Positions 1 to 7,125 of a stretch of DNA of 58,168 nucleotides are shown here, one piece after another. The notes under the pieces are model-generated. The model did not search any database and was not told the DNA's origin. It was given only the letters and a program-made list of their open reading frames with translations. How positions within the stretch are numbered: position 1 is the first letter of the stretch; every line of letters starts with the position of its first letter. A program made the position numbers and the translations under genes. The DNA comes from Lentisphaerota bacterium (GTDB lineage Bacteria > Verrucomicrobiota > Lentisphaeria > Victivallales > Victivallaceae), in contig SUWH01000017.1 of assembly GCA_015061605.1 (NCBI GenBank), positions 1-58,168 on the forward strand. Reading direction: 5' to 3'.

Positions 1-41
1 GCCGGATGCATCCGCCGACTGCAATCAAACCGTTTTATTGT

Positions 42-70
42 TTGACAAATTACTGTTTTTGCAGTATATT
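42..70 (+). promoter_or_regulatory. Sigma70-type promoter, upstream of the glycosyltransferase
   Basis: TTGACA at 42-47, 17-bp spacer, TATATT at 65-70. The predicted start near 77 falls beside a Fur-box-like sequence at 82-95 (AACGATTATCATTA). No gene other than the glycosyltransferase at 311 lies downstream, so this would be a distal second promoter. Confidence 0.5.
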
Positions 71-232
71 TTTTGTACAATAACGATTATCATTACAAAT
101 TAACATAAAAGTTTCACAAAATTTGGGCCAATAACAATAAATTCCGTTTTCCCCTTTTGATTTTTCTGACTCATCTTGCGGGAGGATATTAACTTTGCGC
201 GGGTTATAAAAATTTTATCCATTGGTCAAGCC

Positions 233-263
233 TTGAAAAAATGCGGTTGTGATGCTATATTAT
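233..263 (+). promoter_or_regulatory. Promoter of the GT2 gene
   Basis: TTGAAA at 233-238, 17-bp spacer, TATATTAT at 256-263. The predicted start is near 268, 43 nt before the GTG start at 311. It lies inside the longest possible reading frame (from 176), which argues that the true start is downstream. Confidence 0.65.
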
Positions 264-310
264 ATGAATGTCGGAATTATTTTTACAAAACAGTAACAGG
301 AGCATTTACG

Positions 311-1720
311 GTGAAAAATTCAACCGCATTCTGGAAGAATAAAGGGCAGTGGATCCTCGAAATGGGGGTGCTGTTCGCTGTTTTTGCCGTATTTGCCTTT
401 GCGGCGTACAATGGTGTGCGCGATCAGAGTGCAGATTTCTTTGCCCGTGAAACGGTCTGGGAAAAAATCCTCCTTTATGCCGGGATATTTGCCGGAGTCG
501 TACCGGTGTTTTATCTGATATTTCAGGCGGTGCTGGTCTGTTTTTACCGTCCGGTGTACAAGGACGACATTTCGGATGAAGAGCTTCCCGGGTGTACCGT
601 TATCGTACCTGCTTACAATGAGGGGTCTGCAGTCGCCGAGACGCTGCGCGCTCTGCTTAAAAGCGACTATCCGGCAGATAAACTTGAAATTATTGCCGTC
701 AATGACGGTTCTGCTGATGATACCTGGAGCTGGATGACTCTCGCCGCCGGGGAATCCGGCGGACGGATCAAAACGATCAATCTGGAGCAGAATAAAGGCA
801 AAAAAAATGCCCTGTATATCGGTTTCAATCAGGCAAAACATGATATTGTAGTCACGATCGACAGCGATTCATTTGTCAAAAGTGACACTCTCCGTAATCT
901 GGTGCTTCCCTTTGAAGATCCCAAAGTCGGCGGTTCTGCCGGTGTGGTGCGGGTGCGTAATATCGATCGCGGTATGATCCCCCGGATACTGGATGTATGT
1001 TTCGTCTTTTCCTGCGATTTCATCCGCAGTGCCCAGAGTGCGATCGGCGCAGTTCTCTGTTCTCCCGGCGCGATCAGTGCTTACCGCAAATCGGCTCTGC
1101 TGCCGCACCTGGATGGCTGGCTGCATCAGACCTTTCTCGGCAAGCCTTCGACTATCGGTGAAGATCGCGCTCTGACCAGTATCCTTTTGCGCAACGATTA
1201 TCACGTGGTTCTGCAGAATACGGCTCTGGTCGAAACCTGTGTCCCGGAAAATTATCCGCAGCTCTGCCGCACGCTTATCCGCTGGACAAGAGGCGATGTC
1301 CGCGAAGGATTGCTGATGATCCGTCATTTTTACAAGCGCTTCAACTTCGGCGACTGGCGGCTGACTGCATTGAAAATCAATCTGGGATGCCAGTTGCTGG
1401 GATTGATGCTGCCGGTAGTTATGTTCCCGTTGATGATTTTCACCTTTATCTCCTGCGCCGGAAATATCATGTTTGTGGTAAGCTATCTGATTTTTGCCAC
1501 CTGGCTCTGGGCGATGATCCCGGCGGTGTTGTATGCCAACCGGGAAACTCCGCTTAAAGCGGCATGGGCTTTTGTCAGCGCGCTTTTCAGTTTGTTTGCA
1601 CTCTCCTGGGTCTGTTTGTATTCCTGGATAACCATGAACAATCCGGGCTGGATGACCCGCAATGTTTCCAAAGATGGGGAAATGAAAAAGACTGCAGTAC
1701 GCGGAGTACATGGCAACTGA
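311..1720 (+). CDS. Membrane-bound family 2 glycosyltransferase (hyaluronan/chitin/poly-GlcNAc synthase-like)
   Basis: A processive-type GT2 enzyme of about 469 residues. It should polymerise or transfer sugars from a UDP-sugar at the inner membrane and export the product. There are hydrophobic segments near residues 17-37 and 55-80, a GT-A domain with IVPAYNE, NDGSADD, IDSDS (DxD) and GEDRALT (acceptor-site GED), then RWTRG and three or four C-terminal membrane segments. The usual QxxRW product-binding motif reads TLIRW, so the Gln is not conserved. I chose the GTG start at 311 because AGGAG lies 8 nt upstream and the promoter at 233-263 excludes an earlier start. The stop overlaps the rlmH start (TGATG), so the two are translationally coupled. 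Cellulose, PgaC-like or NodC-like roles cannot be told apart from sequence alone. Confidence 0.85.
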   Translation: MKNSTAFWKNKGQWILEMGVLFAVFAVFAFAAYNGVRDQSADFFARETVWEKILLYAGIFAGVVPVFYLIFQAVLVCFYRPVYKDDISDEELPGCTVIVPAYNEGSAVAETLRALLKSDYPADKLEIIAVNDGSADDTWSWMTLAAGESGGRIKTINLEQNKGKKNALYIGFNQAKHDIVVTIDSDSFVKSDTLRNLVLPFEDPKVGGSAGVVRVRNIDRGMIPRILDVCFVFSCDFIRSAQSAIGAVLCSPGAISAYRKSALLPHLDGWLHQTFLGKPSTIGEDRALTSILLRNDYHVVLQNTALVETCVPENYPQLCRTLIRWTRGDVREGLLMIRHFYKRFNFGDWRLTALKINLGCQLLGLMLPVVMFPLMIFTFISCAGNIMFVVSYLIFATWLWAMIPAVLYANRETPLKAAWAFVSALFSLFALSWVCLYSWITMNNPGWMTRNVSKDGEMKKTAVRGVHGN

Positions 1721-2169
1721 TGCAGTGCGAACGCTTTTTTCATATCATTGCCGTCGGACGGATGAAAGATAAAAATCTGGATAAACTTACTTCCGAACTG
1801 CTTGTCCGCTTGCGTAAATACGGCAAAACTGAATTGACTGTCCTGCCGGACAGCGATGTTCCCCGCGAGGGAGGTGCTATTATCCGGGAATTGGATAAAG
1901 AACGTAATTCGGTCGTTTTTGTGCTTTCGGAAGAGGGCACTGAATGGGAAACGACCAAATTCGCCGCCAGGCTGGAGGCTCTTGATAAAAAAGCGGTTTT
2001 TGTTATCGGAGGACCTTTCGGGCTTGCTCCGGAGGTGAAACAGCGTGCCGATTTCCTCTGGTCGCTTTCAAAGTTGACCTTTACTCATGAAATGGCACGT
2101 TTCCTGCTCTGTGAACAGCTTTTCCGCGCGATGAATTTTCTCAACGGCGGAACTTATCATCACCAGTGA
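1720..2169 (+). CDS. rlmH: 23S rRNA (pseudouridine1915-N3)-methyltransferase RlmH
   Basis: A SPOUT-class methyltransferase that modifies pseudouridine 1915 in helix 69 of 23S rRNA, using SAM. At 149 residues it is close to the usual 155. The N-terminus reads FHIIAVGRMKDK. The SAM-binding knot loop is VIGGPFGL, followed by the conserved SKLTFTHEMAR segment and the family-typical C-terminal tail ending GTYHHQ (compare the ...YHRE ends known in this family). The ATG overlaps the stop of the preceding glycosyltransferase by one base, so it is probably translated from the same mRNA. It converges with the DUF1893 gene, with a single base between the two stops. Confidence 0.93.
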   Translation: MQCERFFHIIAVGRMKDKNLDKLTSELLVRLRKYGKTELTVLPDSDVPREGGAIIRELDKERNSVVFVLSEEGTEWETTKFAARLEALDKKAVFVIGGPFGLAPEVKQRADFLWSLSKLTFTHEMARFLLCEQLFRAMNFLNGGTYHHQ

Positions 2170-2170
2170 T

Positions 2171-2719
2171 TTATTTTGTTCCGGCGGCTTTCATTTTTGC
2201 CACGGCAGCTTCAAGAGCGGTGACTCCGGAAGCGGGGTCGGAAATATTGAGAACCGTTTTTTCCATCGGACAGAGACCGTCGCGGCGGCGGTTGAGGATA
2301 TCTTTCACCCGTTTGGTATAAGTTACGTCGATATGGTGTTTTTCAAGTATTTCCACTGCGCTGTCGCAGATGAGTTCAGCGTGAACGAACTTTACTTTGC
2401 CGCAGATGGCGACCATGGCGGCGGCTTTACCGATGACTTTATCCACTAAATAAGCATTTTTCATCTTATCCGGGTGCTGACGGTAGATGTCGAGAATGGG
2501 AGAAATCCCTCTGCCGTTTTCATCGTGGATGATTTTACCTTTTTTAATGATGACACAACCGGCTTTGCCGTCAAGGATTTTTTGACGGGCGGCAATGAGG
2601 GCATCCATGGTTTTTCCTCTTTCGCCGGCGGGACACCCGCCGAGTTTACAGCAGACACATCCGGCAAGCACTCCGGTAAAAATAATTGCTCCGAAAATAA
2701 ATGATATTGAACGCAACAT
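2171..2719 (-). CDS. DUF1893-domain lipoprotein
   Basis: A protein of 182 residues with an N-terminal signal and lipobox (VLAGC), so it is predicted to be a lipoprotein. It is followed by a DUF1893 / TM1506-like domain, which has a cytidine-deaminase-like fold. Family marks are VDKVIGKAAA, VHAELICDSAVEIL and the CPMEKTVL end. The function of DUF1893 is not established. Cytoplasmic family members have no signal peptide, so the membrane-anchored, extracytoplasmic version is odd. The start at 2719 is backed by AGAGG 7 nt upstream; an in-frame TTG two codons earlier is less likely. It lies 16 nt downstream of the metallophosphoesterase and is probably co-transcribed. Confidence 0.8.
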   Translation of the reverse strand: MLRSISFIFGAIIFTGVLAGCVCCKLGGCPAGERGKTMDALIAARQKILDGKAGCVIIKKGKIIHDENGRGISPILDIYRQHPDKMKNAYLVDKVIGKAAAMVAICGKVKFVHAELICDSAVEILEKHHIDVTYTKRVKDILNRRRDGLCPMEKTVLNISDPASGVTALEAAVAKMKAAGTK

Positions 2720-2735
2720 AGTCAAACCTCTTTCT

Positions 2736-3875
2736 TTAATCTCTTTCCAGTGTTATAAGGGTTATTTCCGCTGGCGCCGAAAGCCGGACGGGGAAGCCAC
2801 CCCAGATGCCGGTACCGTTGGAAACATAAATCTGTGTATTGCCCCGGGTATATTTCCCGGAAACGAAACCGCCATTAAGACGGGCGACGATCTTGTCCAG
2901 TCCCCAGAGCATACCGCCGTGGGTGTGTCCGGAGATCTGCAGCATCACATCCAGTTTTTCCGCTTCACGCGCCAGATCGGGGCGGTGGGAAAGCAAAATC
3001 ACCTTGTCTGATGCTCCAACACCGTTGAATGCGGCACGGAAATTGGGTGTCGGGCGGCGGAACTTTTTCCCTGCATAGTCGGCGATCCCCATAAGGGTGA
3101 TGCCGCCGCCGGGTGAACAATTGGAGTTTACCAGCATCTTAATGTTACATTCTTTATTCAGAAATTCCATCCATTCATCGTAGCCGGAATAGTATTCATG
3201 GTTGCCCGGAACGCCGTAAACGCCGTTTTTGGCTTTCAAGTTACGCAATGGGAGCATTCGTGAATAAAGATTTTCAAGTCTGCCATCCATCAAATCGCCG
3301 CCGAGCAGGATAAGATCCGGTTCAAGTGAGTTGACCTTTGCCACGACCAGCGGGAGCCATTCCGGATCGCGCATCCGGTCGATGTGCAAATCGGTGAGGA
3401 AAACGATTCTCATACCATCGGCACGGAAAGGCAGATCTTCGATTTCAAAGGTGACCTTTTTTACCTCCGGGAAAGCTGTCCCGCAATAAATGCCGATAAC
3501 GGCAAAAACAACTGCCAGTACCGCAAGGGCGGGATTGAGCCATTTGGCGGCATTTTTGAGTCCGGCAGGTACTTTGCGCTTCAGAACTCCGGCAAGCAGA
3601 CGCAATAACAACTTAATGGCTTCAGAAAACAGAAGCAGAAAGAAAAAGATGAAGTGGATGCTGAAAAGCACCGCTCCGGCAAGCAGCAGCCAGCGCGGCA
3701 GAACCGGAGCGAAGTACATGGGACCGCCGAAAAAATGGAGGATCTGAAACTTGAATGCGGCAATGATCACCAGCAGAGAAAGGGAAATTTTCAAAATCCA
3801 CCGTTTCCCGGGAATGGCGAATACGCCGCGCCAAATCACAAATATTGACGAAATAAAAGCAAAAAATGCGACCAA
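2736..3875 (-). CDS. Membrane-anchored metallophosphoesterase (YkuE/YaeI-like)
   Basis: A calcineurin-like phosphoesterase of 379 residues. The first ~140 residues hold about four hydrophobic segments. The catalytic domain has the metal ligands in order: TDLHID, GGDLMD, GNHEYY, LLSHRP and GHTHGG. Homologues such as YkuE/YaeI act at the cell surface, and UDP-diacylglucosamine hydrolase-like activity has been proposed for YaeI; the substrate here is unknown. The start appears to be TTG at 3875, with GGAG 9 nt upstream and no in-frame ATG before the second membrane segment. Its own promoter lies at 3914-3942, overlapping a 15-bp palindrome. The DUF1893 lipoprotein follows. Confidence 0.87.
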   Translation of the reverse strand: MVAFFAFISSIFVIWRGVFAIPGKRWILKISLSLLVIIAAFKFQILHFFGGPMYFAPVLPRWLLLAGAVLFSIHFIFFFLLLFSEAIKLLLRLLAGVLKRKVPAGLKNAAKWLNPALAVLAVVFAVIGIYCGTAFPEVKKVTFEIEDLPFRADGMRIVFLTDLHIDRMRDPEWLPLVVAKVNSLEPDLILLGGDLMDGRLENLYSRMLPLRNLKAKNGVYGVPGNHEYYSGYDEWMEFLNKECNIKMLVNSNCSPGGGITLMGIADYAGKKFRRPTPNFRAAFNGVGASDKVILLSHRPDLAREAEKLDVMLQISGHTHGGMLWGLDKIVARLNGGFVSGKYTRGNTQIYVSNGTGIWGGFPVRLSAPAEITLITLERD

Positions 3876-3913
3876 TTTTCAAATCTCCACAGTTTTATTG
3901 TTTACAGAAATAG

Positions 3914-3942
3914 AATATAACCCGCAAAAAAACGGTTGTCAA
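3914..3942 (-). promoter_or_regulatory. Promoter of the metallophosphoesterase operon with an overlapping palindrome
   Basis: On the minus strand: TTGACA (3942-3937), 17-bp spacer, TATATT (3919-3914). The -35 lies inside a perfect palindrome at 3932-3946 (ACGGTTG and CAACCGT around a central T), a plausible repressor site. Confidence 0.6.
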
Positions 3943-3965
3943 CCGTCCGGAGTAAAAAAGTTCAG

Positions 3966-3996
3966 TTGAAAAAATGACAATAACGGTGTATATTAT
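3966..3996 (+). promoter_or_regulatory. Promoter of the SulP transporter
   Basis: TTGAAA at 3966-3971, 17-bp spacer, TATATTAT at 3989-3996. The predicted transcript starts near 4001, immediately before a strong 5' hairpin. Confidence 0.7.
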
Positions 3997-4003
3997 ATGA
4001 CCT

Positions 4004-4037
4004 CCACGGCCGGAGATGTTTTTGTAACCGGTCGTGG
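4004..4037 (+). promoter_or_regulatory. 5' leader hairpin of the SulP mRNA
   Basis: CCACGGCCGG (4004-4013) pairs with CCGGTCGTGG (4028-4037): ten base pairs with one G-U and a 14-nt loop. It sits within a few bases of the predicted 5' end and is followed by a T-rich stretch, so it could stabilise the mRNA or act as an attenuator. Confidence 0.45.
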
Positions 4038-4073
4038 TTGTTTATTTTTCAACATAAATTCAGGAGAAGAAAA

Positions 4074-5750
4074 ATGTTTCGTCCGATACTCTTTTCGGAA
4101 CTCAAAAACTATTCGTGGAAGAAGTTCAGTCAGGATCTTTTTGCCGGTTTAACTGTCGGTGTCGTTGCGCTGCCTTTGGCGATGGCATTTTCTATCGCGT
4201 GCGGATTTTCACCGGCACGGGGAATTTACACCGCGATCATTGCCGGTTTTCTGATTTCGCTGTTCGGCGGCAGCCGGGTGCAGATCGGAGGACCTACCGG
4301 CGCATTCATCGTCATTATTGCGGCGATTTACAGCAAATGCGGTAATGCCGGATTGCTTACCGCCACCTTGCTTGCCGGCGGGATACTGGTGCTTTTCGGT
4401 ATATTCAAAATGGGGGCGCTGATCAAATTTATTCCGTTTCCGGTGACGACCGGATTCACTTCCGGTATCGCAGTGGTGATTTTTGCGACCCAGCTCAATG
4501 ACATTTTCGGTCTGGGGTTGGAAAATATTCCGGCTGATTTTATCGGCAAACTCAAAGTCGTCGGAATGAATCTGCCTCATACCGACTGGGCGACTTTCGG
4601 TATCGGTTTGTTTACCATTATCGTTATTTGTGTGGTGAAACGACTGCTTCCCAAATGGCCGGCGATGCTGGTCGGTATGCTTGCTGCCACCGCAGTTGCG
4701 CAGATATTGAAACTTGACATTGCCACGATCGGTTCAAAATTCGGTGAATTGCCGCGTACATTGCCGAAACCGGGCTTGGAAATATTGCCGGTTTCCCGCT
4801 TCTCTGAAGTTCTGATGCCTGCTTTTACCATTGCTCTGCTCGCCGGTATCGAATCGCTTTTGAGCGCGACAGTCGCCGACGGTATGACCGGCGGACGCCG
4901 CCACCGCCCCAATACTGAATTGATCGCACAGGGGCTGGGTAATATCGGTTCGGTATTTTTCGGCGGTATCCCCGCCACCGGAGCTATCGCCCGAACTGCC
5001 ACCAATATCAAAAGCGGTGCGCAGACCCCGGTCGCCGGTATGATCCACGCCGTGGTTTTGATGCTTATTCTGCTGCTGCTTGCTCCGCAGGCAAAACTCA
5101 TTCCGCTGGCGGCATTGGCCGGTATCATGGCGGTTGTATGCTACAATATGAGCGAATATCATACTTTCTGCCGGATGTTCAAAGGACCGAAAAGTGACTG
5201 GGCGGTGATGCTCACCACCTTTTTGCTGACCGTCTTTGTCGATCTCGTGGTCGCGGTGGAAGTCGGCGTGGTGCTTGCGGCATTGCTTTTTATCCGCCGG
5301 ATGTCAGATATTTCCAATGTGAGCGCGATCACCGGAGAACTTGCCGGAGATAAGAATGAAGTTGACGATCCGGACAACATCGGCAGCCGGGATGTTCCGG
5401 CTGATGTGGTGGTATTTGAAGTCCAGGGACCGTTTTTCTTCGGTGCGGTGGACGGTTTCCGGGATAAGGTGATGAAGTTTTCCAATAAAGGGATCAATAC
5501 GGTCATCTTGCGGATGCGGATGGTTCCGGCGATCGACGCCACCGGTTTGACGGTGCTGGCGGATTTTGTGAAGCAGTGCCAGAAACAGAAAATGGATATT
5601 GTTCTTTCCGGAGTTCAGACCGATTCCCAGCCGATGAAAGCGTTTGAACACTTCGGTTTGATCGAAACTCTGGGTAAAGATAATATATGTCCGCACATCG
5701 ATGATGCGTTGGCGCGGGCGAAATTCCTCGGCAGTTTGAAAAAAGCCTGA
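4074..5750 (+). CDS. SulP (SLC26-type) anion transporter with STAS domain
   Basis: An inner-membrane anion transporter of 558 residues, SulP family (sulfate, bicarbonate or dicarboxylate). The N-terminal Sulfate_transp region (residues ~15-400) has about 12 hydrophobic segments, including GLTVGVVALPLAMAF and the SulP signature-like GGSRVQIGGPTGAF. A cytoplasmic C-terminal STAS domain follows (~430-550; VVVFEVQGPFFFGA, IDATGLTVL). The ATG at 4074 is preceded by AGGAG (4062-4066). The substrate cannot be called from sequence; there is no neighbouring carbonic anhydrase or sulfur gene. It is a single-gene unit with its own promoter and leader hairpin. Confidence 0.9.
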   Translation: MFRPILFSELKNYSWKKFSQDLFAGLTVGVVALPLAMAFSIACGFSPARGIYTAIIAGFLISLFGGSRVQIGGPTGAFIVIIAAIYSKCGNAGLLTATLLAGGILVLFGIFKMGALIKFIPFPVTTGFTSGIAVVIFATQLNDIFGLGLENIPADFIGKLKVVGMNLPHTDWATFGIGLFTIIVICVVKRLLPKWPAMLVGMLAATAVAQILKLDIATIGSKFGELPRTLPKPGLEILPVSRFSEVLMPAFTIALLAGIESLLSATVADGMTGGRRHRPNTELIAQGLGNIGSVFFGGIPATGAIARTATNIKSGAQTPVAGMIHAVVLMLILLLLAPQAKLIPLAALAGIMAVVCYNMSEYHTFCRMFKGPKSDWAVMLTTFLLTVFVDLVVAVEVGVVLAALLFIRRMSDISNVSAITGELAGDKNEVDDPDNIGSRDVPADVVVFEVQGPFFFGAVDGFRDKVMKFSNKGINTVILRMRMVPAIDATGLTVLADFVKQCQKQKMDIVLSGVQTDSQPMKAFEHFGLIETLGKDNICPHIDDALARAKFLGSLKKA

Positions 5751-5765
5751 AAAGAACCGGTTCAT

Positions 5766-6303
5766 CGACGTTTTGTGACAGAAACAGGCAGAAAAATATA
5801 AAAATCTGAAAGACGGAATTGAAAAAGACCGGAATTGCACCTATTGTTTTATAGCGAAAAAACGGTAGGGGGTAAGCAATGCCGGTCAATCTATACTATA
5901 CACAGAAAGTCTGTGGATTTCAACAGACAAATATAAAGTATTTTCATGGAAGTGTCGAAATCCGTCTGAATTTTTGTCACAAACATCGGTAGGCAAAGGA
6001 TTCGTACCACGCAAGAATGGCTTTTTACCGATGGTGCAAACTGGCAGAAGAAACCGGAATTCCTGAATTAAAGACAATGGCCGGACAATCCGGGATAAGT
6101 TGGATGGAATTGTGACCTGCTGGACATACCGGCATATCATCAATGCCAGGATGGAAGGCTTTAACAACAAGATCAGATGACTGACAAAACAGGCATACGG
6201 CTTCCGGGATCGCGAGTACTTCAAATTAAAAATATATCAGCTTCCGGATATTTCAAGCGGGAAATCTATATGAACTTTTGTCACAAACCGTCGGAGAGGC
6301 AAA
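5766..6303 (+). mobile_element. Decayed ISL3-family insertion sequence remnant
   Basis: An internally deleted, non-autonomous element. The left end at 5766-5780 (CGACGTTTTGTGACA) is an imperfect inverted copy of the right end at 6275-6303. A second right-end-like copy at 5971-5997 is directly repeated with the one at 6275-6303. Between the two direct copies lies only the C-terminal end of a transposase. The right end stops a few bases from tRNA-Gly. The stretch 5781-5970 holds no recognisable gene. Confidence 0.65.
5998..6273 (+). pseudogene. ISL3-family transposase C-terminal fragment (frameshift and stop)
   Basis: The translated fragment reads RWCKLAEETGIPELKTMA, then a one-base deletion near 6079-6083, then a new frame with NARMEGFNNKIR, an in-frame TGA, and KQAYGFRDREYFKLKIYQL. 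The NARxEGFNNKI and QAYGFRD blocks are characteristic of the C-terminus of DDE transposases of the IS204/IS1001/IS1096/IS1165 (ISL3) family, which is normally about 400 residues. Only about 85 residues remain, with at least one frameshift and one stop, so it cannot encode a working enzyme. Confidence 0.8.
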
Positions 6304-6308
6304 AAAAA

Positions 6309-6384
6309 TGGAGCGAGTGACCGGATTCGAACCGGCGACAGTCACGTTGGCAACGTGATACTCTACCAGCTGAGTTACACTCGC
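6309..6384 (-). tRNA. tRNA-Gly (anticodon GCC)
   Basis: Minus-strand cloverleaf of 76 nt including an encoded CCA. The acceptor GCGAGTG pairs with CACTCGC, the D-stem is ACTC/GAGT, the anticodon stem TCACG/CGTGA encloses loop TTGCCAA (anticodon GCC), and the T-loop is TTCGAAT. The discriminator is T, followed by CCA at 6311-6309. The acceptor pairing continues two bases past the canonical end (GA with TC), a fold ambiguity only. Confidence 0.95.
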
Positions 6385-6400
6385 TCGTTGTTGTTTTCAT

Positions 6401-6428
6401 AATATAGCCCAATTTTCGTAATAGTCAA
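6401..6428 (-). promoter_or_regulatory. Promoter of tRNA-Gly
   Basis: Minus strand: TTGACT (6428-6423), 16-bp spacer, TATATT (6406-6401). The predicted start is about 10 nt before the mature tRNA 5' end. Confidence 0.6.
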
Positions 6429-6552
6429 ATGATTTTTTTGAAAAAATTTCAAATTTTTTGTTATTGTCTCATTTTTTTTGTGAAAATCTTTGCGTCGGTT
6501 GATTTTTATCAGGAAACAATTACGTTGTCTCCGGTATGAGGAGATGTTTTTT

Positions 6553-7032
6553 ATGCAATTATATATTCTTGACCGGGAACCGGGACGGGCAGTACGCTCT
6601 CTTGCTGATGTGCATGTTATCAAAATGTGTCTGGAAACCATGCAGATAATTGCCGGAGTAATGCACAATGCTCATTTGCCGCCGGTTCCGGGGATGCTTA
6701 AACCCTACAACCCCTCTCATCCGGTGATCCGGGCGGTCGATTCTCCGGCAAAACTCAACTGGGTGCTGCTTTACAACTGGGATCTGCAATGTGAATATCT
6801 GTTCCGTTTTCAGAAAAAACATGCCTGTTTTGACTTGAGTGTCAGAAGTTTTTATCTTTTATGGCAGTCGGAGTATGGTATGGATTGTGAAAATCTTGCT
6901 CGCAGTTTCAAAGATTTCTCCACGACTGAAAAGGACATCGTCCGGGCATTCCGGGAATATTACCGGTTTAAAAAGAGCCGGATAAAGCATTGGAAGTTTT
7001 CTGTGCGGAACGAACCGGAGTGGCTGAAATGA
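6553..7032 (+). CDS. Conserved hypothetical protein, phage-like DxHVxKM family
   Basis: A soluble protein of about 159 residues. The N-terminus LYILDREP...DVHVIKMCLE resembles a family of uncharacterised proteins often found in phages, which begin with an (I/L)(F/Y)(V/I)LD motif followed by a D-x-HVxKM-x-x-E block and an aromatic-rich middle (here NWVLLYNWDLQCEYLFRF). The function is unknown. The His, Lys and Glu of the conserved block could be functional, but that is a guess. The ATG at 6553 is favoured because AGGAG ends 9 nt upstream; an ATG at 6544 directly abuts the same sequence. It stands alone between tRNA-Gly and the rhamnosidase. Confidence 0.6.
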   Translation: MQLYILDREPGRAVRSLADVHVIKMCLETMQIIAGVMHNAHLPPVPGMLKPYNPSHPVIRAVDSPAKLNWVLLYNWDLQCEYLFRFQKKHACFDLSVRSFYLLWQSEYGMDCENLARSFKDFSTTEKDIVRAFREYYRFKKSRIKHWKFSVRNEPEWLK

Positions 7033-7061
7033 ATTTTTAGCTGTTAAAAAAGTATTTACTG

Positions 7062-7090
7062 TTGAAAAACTTTTGTTTTGAGTGTATCTT
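7062..7090 (+). promoter_or_regulatory. Promoter of the GH78-like gene
   Basis: TTGAAA at 7062-7067, 17-bp spacer, TATCTT at 7085-7090. It gives a leader of about 29 nt before the ATG at 7126. Confidence 0.6.
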
Positions 7091-7125
7091 ATAGGATAAA
7101 GATATAACTTGAAAGGTTTTTTGTT

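Noticed and set aside
176..310. N-terminal extension of the GT2 gene starting at 176
   Set aside because: A good promoter (233-263) lies inside it, and GTG at 311 has a proper SD.
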